DNA from: a virus
Reading direction: 5' to 3' (one strand)
Virus record (IMG/VR): IMGVR_UViG_3300032325_000636
Span: 1-45,254 of that record
DNA: 45,254 nt
Shown here in pieces: positions 40,578-45,254 of the stretch (its first letter is position 1; each line of letters starts with the position of its first letter). The translations under genes were made by a program, and so were the position numbers. A model generated the notes under the pieces. The model saw only the letters and a program-made list of their open reading frames with translations, was not told the DNA's origin and searched no databases.

Positions 40578-41911
40578 TTGTCATCACGGAATCGAACGAA
40601 TCTGGGAAAGCGAAGTGAGTATGTTCCGTCTTGGTTTTTAGTAATCACATCACAAAGGATTTCAACTTTTCGACCAATAACCAAATCGCGGTCATTCCAA
40701 AGATCAGTTCGATCACCATCGCTAAACCCACTACCAACATTGACCGAAATATCTCGGCCGTCGTCGTGTCCTTGGCAAACCAAAGCACCCAAGCGACCTT
40801 TATTTCTACCAGTACCCTCTTCAACATCTACTACCTCCAAGTCTACTGTGATAGTAGGTTTCCATTTCATCCAACTGGTGTTGCGCTTACATTCGTAAGG
40901 CGCTCCCAAATCCTTAATCATAATACCCTCAAAGCCTGCTTCAACTTGATCAGCAGCATAACGGTCAAGTTGGTCACGACCTTCACTGGTATCCAAATCT
41001 ACCAAGAGATGAGGCAGTAGTTCAACATTGGGCATATCATCAATGACTGGGCGAAGACTTTCCAAGATTTTAATACGCTTACTCAGTTGAGCATTCCAAT
41101 GACCTTCTCGGAAAGCAGTTAGCGGGATAATGTCGAACACATTGAACACACTATCCTCAGCTTGGACATTTTCTTTACGGCGAGCTTGGCGCATTAGTTC
41201 TTGGAAAGAATTACCAATCACTTCACCATCCAACACAAATCCCATTGACATATTACTGGTTGCGGCTGTGCGTACAATCTTTGTAAAATTCTGTTCAATT
41301 TGATTTTCAATGTGAGTAAAGTTTTCAAAAACCTTACCATTGCGACTGTAGCTAACTACAGTCACATCACCAGAATCGCTAATATTAGCCATCATCAGTA
41401 CACGAACACCATCAAGCTTGGGCTCCAATCTCTTGACACCACGCATTTCAGGGCGGCCTTCACTGTTAGCAGCCAGTTGGCAACCAAACACGGGAATTTG
41501 ATATTTAGTACCCTTGACTACCTTGTTAATTGTCTTTTCACTGATACCTGCTCGCAAGTCTCGGCGAATAACAGGGGCGCAAAAGTTGTTCCATTCATCA
41601 CTGTCGAACTTCATAGATATAAGAGCAATAGCATCACGGGCAGCATTGCCTGTTACCGCCCTAATAGACAGTAGGTGTAGAAGTTCATTAAACTCTGGCC
41701 ATGGATTGGGAGCATCAGTGATTCCTACAGAATTGGACACTTGCCTAACAGCAAAGGTAATAAAGGGATTGTAGCAAGCATGAGTAAGGCCCAAAAACAT
41801 TTGAGCATTGACGCTGCCCAGTGTAGCGGCTTCAAGTGCCTGCCTAATTACATCTTCTTTATGTAGACGAGAATCACTTTCATTGAGTTTGTTGATCCAT
41901 GAACTTGACAT
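40574..41911 (-). CDS. ATP-dependent DNA ligase
   Basis: A 445-residue ligase that seals nicks in duplex DNA during phage replication. The nucleotidyl-transferase motifs are present: Lys165-Leu-Asp-Gly (RLEPKLDGVRV), MGFVLDGEV, FEGIMIKD and WMKWKP. An N-terminal helical part (about 1-140) and a C-terminal OB-fold (about 340-445, LGALVCQGHDDG) fit T4-type ligases. AAGGATAT precedes the ATG. The stop overlaps the start of the small array. Confidence 0.95.
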   Translation of the reverse strand: MSSSWINKLNESDSRLHKEDVIRQALEAATLGSVNAQMFLGLTHACYNPFITFAVRQVSNSVGITDAPNPWPEFNELLHLLSIRAVTGNAARDAIALISMKFDSDEWNNFCAPVIRRDLRAGISEKTINKVVKGTKYQIPVFGCQLAANSEGRPEMRGVKRLEPKLDGVRVLMMANISDSGDVTVVSYSRNGKVFENFTHIENQIEQNFTKIVRTAATSNMSMGFVLDGEVIGNSFQELMRQARRKENVQAEDSVFNVFDIIPLTAFREGHWNAQLSKRIKILESLRPVIDDMPNVELLPHLLVDLDTSEGRDQLDRYAADQVEAGFEGIMIKDLGAPYECKRNTSWMKWKPTITVDLEVVDVEEGTGRNKGRLGALVCQGHDDGRDISVNVGSGFSDGDRTDLWNDRDLVIGRKVEILCDVITKNQDGTYSLRFPRFVRFRDDK

Positions 41912-41920
41912 TGTATATCC

Positions 41921-42184
41921 TTAAATTAGTGTAGTAAGATGATCCATCAATTCTGCCGGTGAACCAAATGTAGTATTTCCTTTGCGGCTGTCTCGCAGAA
42001 CCATGAACTTGGGACCATAGATTTGGACCTCAAAGTCACGAGTGCGAGCGTAACCAAATGTAACTGATCGGTAGCTTCGACCAATCTTGTTGGTGTGTTT
42101 GCTTGTAAGAATGCCGTAGGGCGCAGTGAAAAATTGCTCTGTGGCCCAGTCATAGATAAATGTCTGAATCTCTTCGCGGCTCAT
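41921..42184 (-). CDS. Hypothetical protein, 87 aa
   Basis: Starts MSREEIQTFIYDWATEQFFT and contains IGRSYRSVTFGYARTRDFEV and PKFMVLRDSRKGNTTF, a beta-rich fold. The ATG at 42182-42184 is chosen over a GTG six nt earlier. No recognised domain. It lies between the ligase and another unknown, all in one direction. Confidence 0.6.
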   Translation of the reverse strand: MSREEIQTFIYDWATEQFFTAPYGILTSKHTNKIGRSYRSVTFGYARTRDFEVQIYGPKFMVLRDSRKGNTTFGSPAELMDHLTTLI

Positions 42185-42199
42185 TGTCACATTCCTATC

Positions 42200-42538
42200 T
42201 TAGTATGCGTTATAAATAACCAAATGATCAACACCGGGCACATTACCCACGGGGCGATAAACACACATTTCACCGTCCCAACCATCTTCATTGAAAAGCT
42301 TGTCCTCAGGACCAACCACTACAAACCTGACTTCTTTGCCAGTGTGATGACTTTTGACAAAGAATTGACGGGGCATGCCAATGTACTCGCTGACCAGTTT
42401 GAGAACCTTGCGAGACTTATCGTAGTCACACTTGCTGAGGTCGATTGAGGGAATCTGATCGGGAAGTTGCCACTCACCATTGACTTTGACCATTTCAGTG
42501 TTCGGGCGATACACACCGTATTTTCCACCGCTTTTCAT
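42200..42538 (-). CDS. Hypothetical protein, 112 aa
   Basis: Starts MKSGGKYGVYRPNTEMVKVN and ends VDHLVIYNAY. It contains GMPRQFFVKSHHTGKEVRFV and a repeated YRP motif. The first gene after the second copy of the shared sigma70 cassette, with GGAG as ribosome site. No known family. Confidence 0.65.
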   Translation of the reverse strand: MKSGGKYGVYRPNTEMVKVNGEWQLPDQIPSIDLSKCDYDKSRKVLKLVSEYIGMPRQFFVKSHHTGKEVRFVVVGPEDKLFNEDGWDGEMCVYRPVGNVPGVDHLVIYNAY

Positions 42539-42567
42539 CTGTTACTCCGTTTTCTCAGTATGTGAGT

Positions 42568-42596
42568 ATTATACACTCATACCCATTTATTGTCAA
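42568..42596 (-). promoter_or_regulatory. Sigma70-type promoter, shared cassette (copy 2)
   Basis: Perfect TTGACA, 17-bp spacer and perfect TATAAT. From -35 to -10 it is identical to copy 3, and both continue with CTGAGAAAACGGAGTAA before the gene. Confidence 0.85.
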
Positions 42597-42868
42597 CCAT
42601 GGTGTGGCCGTGCAAACCACTCATCAACCGTGAGAATTTCTGGAGGATAATATACGCCCTCCTCAAAAAAGTTATCAGCGTCCCACTCTCGGCCTGCAAA
42701 GGTAAATTCTACCCAGTGACGGGTAGATTGTTTGGCCTGGCGAGCCTCTTTACAGGCCTCTTCAAATTCTACTGCGAAGGCTTCTGCCGATTCATACTCC
42801 ACTGGAATTGTGTTGGTGGCATGCCAAGTATAACCATCGCCCACAGTGTGTTCAATAACCAGTCGCAT
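42593..42868 (-). CDS. Hypothetical protein, 91 aa
   Basis: Starts MRLVIEHTVGDGYTWHATNT and contains EFTFAGREWDADNFFEEGVY and ILTVDEWFARP. Trp and acidic residues are frequent, as in several short phage proteins. The second of two adjacent ATGs is chosen, because it gives the 6-nt spacing from GGAG seen in the sister cassette. Confidence 0.65.
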   Translation of the reverse strand: MRLVIEHTVGDGYTWHATNTIPVEYESAEAFAVEFEEACKEARQAKQSTRHWVEFTFAGREWDADNFFEEGVYYPPEILTVDEWFARPHHG

Positions 42869-42899
42869 CATTTACTCCGTTTTCTCAGTGTATATAGAT

Positions 42900-42928
42900 A
42901 TTATACACTCATACCCATTTATTGTCAA
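42900..42928 (-). promoter_or_regulatory. Sigma70-type promoter, shared cassette (copy 3)
   Basis: Perfect TTGACA, 17-bp spacer and perfect TATAAT, followed by the CTGAGAAAACGGAGTAA leader. Confidence 0.85.
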
Positions 42929-42931
42929 GTC

Positions 42932-43396
42932 CTAGCCAACCATGACAATTTCAGCAAAGCCCTCATCCAAAGTTGGCATTTCAAAATCACGGATCATTCG
43001 ATCCATTACATTCTTTGGTATGCTCTTTCCTAGACGGCTTGCCAAACGCCGCTCCAATTCATGGGGTTCAGGTGTGGGGAACACTACGGCAACATGCTCA
43101 TATTTGGGCAGCATACGAAACTTGCGGCAGCGGCTGGCAACAGTAGTGCTGGTTTGATCCCAGATGATATCATGGCCCAGTTGGCGCGCTGCCACAACCT
43201 GATCGGACATCAACTTTACAGCGGTGGGCATGTACTCGGTGAATACTTCGTTGTAAGTTCGGCCCTGTGACTGAGCATATGCTTCAACAAAGTTGTCCGT
43301 GGATACCACCGTCAGGCCCAGCAACTGGACTTGGTTTTTGATCCAAGTGCTTTTACCACTACCGGGAACTCCAATCAATTGATAACACTTAGACAT
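42932..43396 (-). CDS. Polynucleotide kinase (5'-kinase domain only)
   Basis: A 154-residue P-loop kinase resembling the kinase half of T4 polynucleotide kinase: Walker A GVPGSGKS (residues 9-16), STDNFVEAYA and DQTSTTVASRCRKF. It ends LDEGFAEIVMVG. It lacks the 3'-phosphatase half of T4 Pnk. Such a kinase puts a 5'-phosphate on broken RNA or DNA for ligation. The RNA ligase lies two genes upstream in the same direction, which suggests an RNA-repair pair. Confidence 0.85.
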   Translation of the reverse strand: MSKCYQLIGVPGSGKSTWIKNQVQLLGLTVVSTDNFVEAYAQSQGRTYNEVFTEYMPTAVKLMSDQVVAARQLGHDIIWDQTSTTVASRCRKFRMLPKYEHVAVVFPTPEPHELERRLASRLGKSIPKNVMDRMIRDFEMPTLDEGFAEIVMVG

Positions 43397-43398
43397 TT

Positions 43399-43572
43399 TT
43401 AACCTTTCCTTTCAATTTCATCTGCGGCTTCTTCTAATAAATCTGCAATACGATCCGGCGCACCTTCTTCCACTGACTTACGTCCTTTTATCTGCCTGCG
43501 AATCTCTGCTCGTTTGCGTAAACGAAACACTAGACTCTGTTCGGCTATGGGCAAATGGCTTTCATCGATCAT
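43399..43572 (-). CDS. Small helical protein, 57 aa
   Basis: Starts MIDESHLPIAEQSLVFRLRK and contains PDRIADLLEEAADEIERK. A charged, fully helical protein, perhaps an oligomerising accessory factor. The ATG overlaps the stop of the RNA ligase gene (ATGA). Longer in-frame starts lie within that gene. Confidence 0.6.
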   Translation of the reverse strand: MIDESHLPIAEQSLVFRLRKRAEIRRQIKGRKSVEEGAPDRIADLLEEAADEIERKG

Positions 43573-44453
43573 ACTGCACCCAAATAGTTGCGAACCCAAG
43601 CCAAGCGGGCCTGTTCATCCATAGCCGTGTACTCAGTGATGTTAGCACGGATAGCGTCGATGAGCCCGTAATACTCCTCATCAATTTGATGCTTGATATC
43701 CTTTTTCAAGTCTACCAACTTGTCAGTGCGTGGGTTGCGAGCCACCCACTTGGAAGTCAGATAGTACGGCGACTTGATCTTGGCACTTACACCATCATCT
43801 GTATAAAATACAAATCCCTCATGTCGGCATTCCTTAGTCATCACTTGCAACTCCGCGATAGTACAGCGGATACACTCAACACCAAAACAACCAAACGATA
43901 GGTGCAGTCCTGGGCTTACGCTAATCGACCCACCCCAAATTTTTTGACGATGACCCAAGTAATACATACCTTCTACTTCTGGGACAACATGCGGATCATT
44001 GCGATGGACACACTCAAACATAAAAGTGTATCCGCTATAATCTTCACAAGTCTGACGAAACTTTTCCAAGTTAGGAGCAATCAATTCTCGGGCCATTGCT
44101 ACATAATCTGAATCCGTGCTTCCCGTAGTAGATACTAACAGATCACCATTGTACCAAGTAACCGCAACCATGAAACCATTGACTTTGCGGTATGCGGTAA
44201 CTTGAGTATCCGGGGGTAGAACCGGTGCTTCACGCTCGATGCCATAATTATATATTTTTGTAAATGGGTACTGCACCAAGTTGAAATCTTGATCCACGAT
44301 AGCACCACGGCATTCTGCCACATAGTCATTCCACAGGTTATCATAGAACACTCGGCGAGCATACTTTAGGACGAAGATCCCAGTACCGGCTGGCCGCATG
44401 TTCACCAGATTTGGGTTTCCCTCCACATATGCTTTCAATTCATCTTTAAACAT
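43569..44453 (-). CDS. RNA ligase (T4 Rnl1-like)
   Basis: A 294-residue ligase from ATG (MFKDELKAYVEGNPNLVNMR). Nucleotidyl-transferase motifs: Lys90 in YRKVNGF (motif I), FMFECVH (motif III-like), EGFVFYTDDG (motif IV) and AKIKSPYYLTSKW (motif V), with ECRGAIVDQDFNLVQYPFTK as an upstream conserved block. T4 Rnl1 repairs tRNAs cut by host defence nucleases. The start is set by this motif order; the longer frame runs into the promoter region. It heads the operon that includes the kinase. Confidence 0.9.
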   Translation of the reverse strand: MFKDELKAYVEGNPNLVNMRPAGTGIFVLKYARRVFYDNLWNDYVAECRGAIVDQDFNLVQYPFTKIYNYGIEREAPVLPPDTQVTAYRKVNGFMVAVTWYNGDLLVSTTGSTDSDYVAMARELIAPNLEKFRQTCEDYSGYTFMFECVHRNDPHVVPEVEGMYYLGHRQKIWGGSISVSPGLHLSFGCFGVECIRCTIAELQVMTKECRHEGFVFYTDDGVSAKIKSPYYLTSKWVARNPRTDKLVDLKKDIKHQIDEEYYGLIDAIRANITEYTAMDEQARLAWVRNYLGAV

Positions 44454-44519
44454 TTTACTTTTTAGTATTTTGAATAAATACATTATAACACAAACGGTAA
44501 TTTGTGTCAAGTGTCTATG

Positions 44520-44527
44520 TATAAATA
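44520..44527 (+). promoter_or_regulatory. T4-late-like promoter octamer TATAAATA
   Basis: Exact octamer on the plus strand, followed by ACACAAAGGAATAATAGT and the ATG at 44546. AAAGGA is the ribosome binding site. Confidence 0.65.
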
Positions 44528-44545
44528 ACACAAAGGAATAATAGT

Positions 44546-45254
44546 ATGATAACATTAACTGCTGGCCTAGTAATTACTGCCGGCGTATATATGGGAGCCG
44601 ATCAGCCCTTCGGTAATAAAGCTATATTTGGGTACGGCTCCACCACCGCTAATTCTAGTGGTATACTATCCATGACCAATCTAGTATCAAATACAGGTGT
44701 GGTTGCTGATGACACTACAGGTGTTGGTACTGCCAGGCAGCGTCTTGCAGCCGCTGGGTATGGAGGAGATAAAGCTATTTTTGGATACGGTGAGACCGAT
44801 ATAATAGTATCAATAACTAACTTAGTATCAAACTCAGGAGTAGTTGCTACAGACACTACCGGTGTTGGCACGGCTAGACGAAGCTTGGCGGCCGCAGGTT
44901 ATGGTGGGGACAAAGCCATATTTGGATACGGCGCGACCACCGCCTCGAACAGTAGTGTAGTATCCATTACCAACCTAGTATCAAACGCAGGCGCAGTTGC
45001 TACAGACACCACAGGTGTTGGCACCGCTAGACTAAATTTAGCGGCTGCAGGTTATGGCGGAGACAAAGCCATATTTGGATTCGGCTTCGTTACACCAGTA
45101 GCAGTATCAATGACTAACTTAGTATCAAACACCGGTGTTGTTGGCAATGATGTCACTGGGGTTGGCACTGCTAGACGAAATTTAGCGGCTGCAGGTTATG
45201 GCGGAGATAAAGCCATATTTGGATTCGGAACAAGCTTTTCTCCTGTACAAACCA
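44546..45254 (+). CDS. Repeat-rich fibre-like protein (partial, C-terminus outside window)
   Basis: Open from ATG (MITLTAGLVITAGVYMGADQ) to the window edge, 236 codons. It is built of 47-51-residue repeats with a core like GYGGDKAIFGYG, a variable segment, SMTNLVSNTGVV, DTTGVGTAR and LAAA. Four full cores and a degenerate first one are present. The pattern suggests a beta-propeller or solenoid like phage fibre or attachment proteins. No signal peptide. A late, virion role is inferred from the exact TATAAATA promoter and the repeat composition. Confidence 0.75.
   Translation, partial: MITLTAGLVITAGVYMGADQPFGNKAIFGYGSTTANSSGILSMTNLVSNTGVVADDTTGVGTARQRLAAAGYGGDKAIFGYGETDIIVSITNLVSNSGVVATDTTGVGTARRSLAAAGYGGDKAIFGYGATTASNSSVVSITNLVSNAGAVATDTTGVGTARLNLAAAGYGGDKAIFGFGFVTPVAVSMTNLVSNTGVVGNDVTGVGTARRNLAAAGYGGDKAIFGFGTSFSPVQT

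Overview
The window reads as part of the genome of a large tailed dsDNA bacteriophage of a Gram-negative host. It is AT-rich and tightly packed, with collagen-like fibre proteins, a homing-endonuclease-like gene, DNA and RNA ligases, polynucleotide kinase, dCMP deaminase and many short genes joined by ATGA or TAATG overlaps. No ribosomal RNA, tRNA or ordinary chromosomal gene order is visible. Two promoter types can be read. One is a near-perfect sigma70 type (TTGACA, 17 bp, TATAAT) before replication, proteolysis and small-gene clusters. The other is an octamer close to TATAAATA, like T4 late promoters, before fibre genes and several others. I do not recognise the species.

Left part (1-9.4 kb, minus strand): three fibre-like genes, two of them collagen-like (the first cut by the window edge), then Fe/Mn superoxide dismutase, translation initiation factor IF-1, a GIY-YIG-like endonuclease, an AbrB-type protein and conserved phage unknowns. 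9.4-13.3 kb (plus strand): a BspA-like repeat protein with a PKD-like segment and two tandem LamG-type lectin proteins, closed by a strong terminator.

13.3-20.4 kb is the most unusual region: a curli-type secretion operon made of CsgF, the CsgG outer-membrane lipoprotein, a curlin-repeat protein, a FecR-domain protein that also ends in curlin-like repeats, and a CHASE2-class III nucleotide cyclase. An intact D-Ala-D-Ala carboxypeptidase lies downstream and a truncated paralogue of it lies upstream. Two small one-helix membrane proteins lie antisense between the truncated paralogue and csgF.

20.4-37 kb (mostly minus strand): a metabolism and host-takeover region. It holds dCMP deaminase, a cupin, a winged-helix-like protein, a calcineurin-like phosphoesterase, a SWIM zinc-finger protein, and a complete Clp toolkit (ClpP, ClpX, ClpS) with an Hsp20 chaperone. 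It also holds a SprT-like metallopeptidase, a catalytically degenerate phosphoesterase, two exported proteins, a multi-pass membrane protein and many unknowns.

37-40.6 kb: fifteen consecutive small genes, most ending in a conserved Leu-Arg-Trp-X tail. The Arg-Trp codons (AGG TGG) also form the Shine-Dalgarno sequence of the next gene. 40.6-44.5 kb: ATP-dependent DNA ligase, polynucleotide kinase and RNA ligase, with short unknowns. The right edge is the start of another repeat-rich fibre-like gene on the plus strand.

The main leads are the phage-borne curli/cyclase operon, the Shine-Dalgarno-encoded tail of the small-gene array, a group of apparently leaderless genes with the octamer 4-6 nt before ATG, stem-loops placed directly after the octamer, and a small gene that needs a -1 frameshift.
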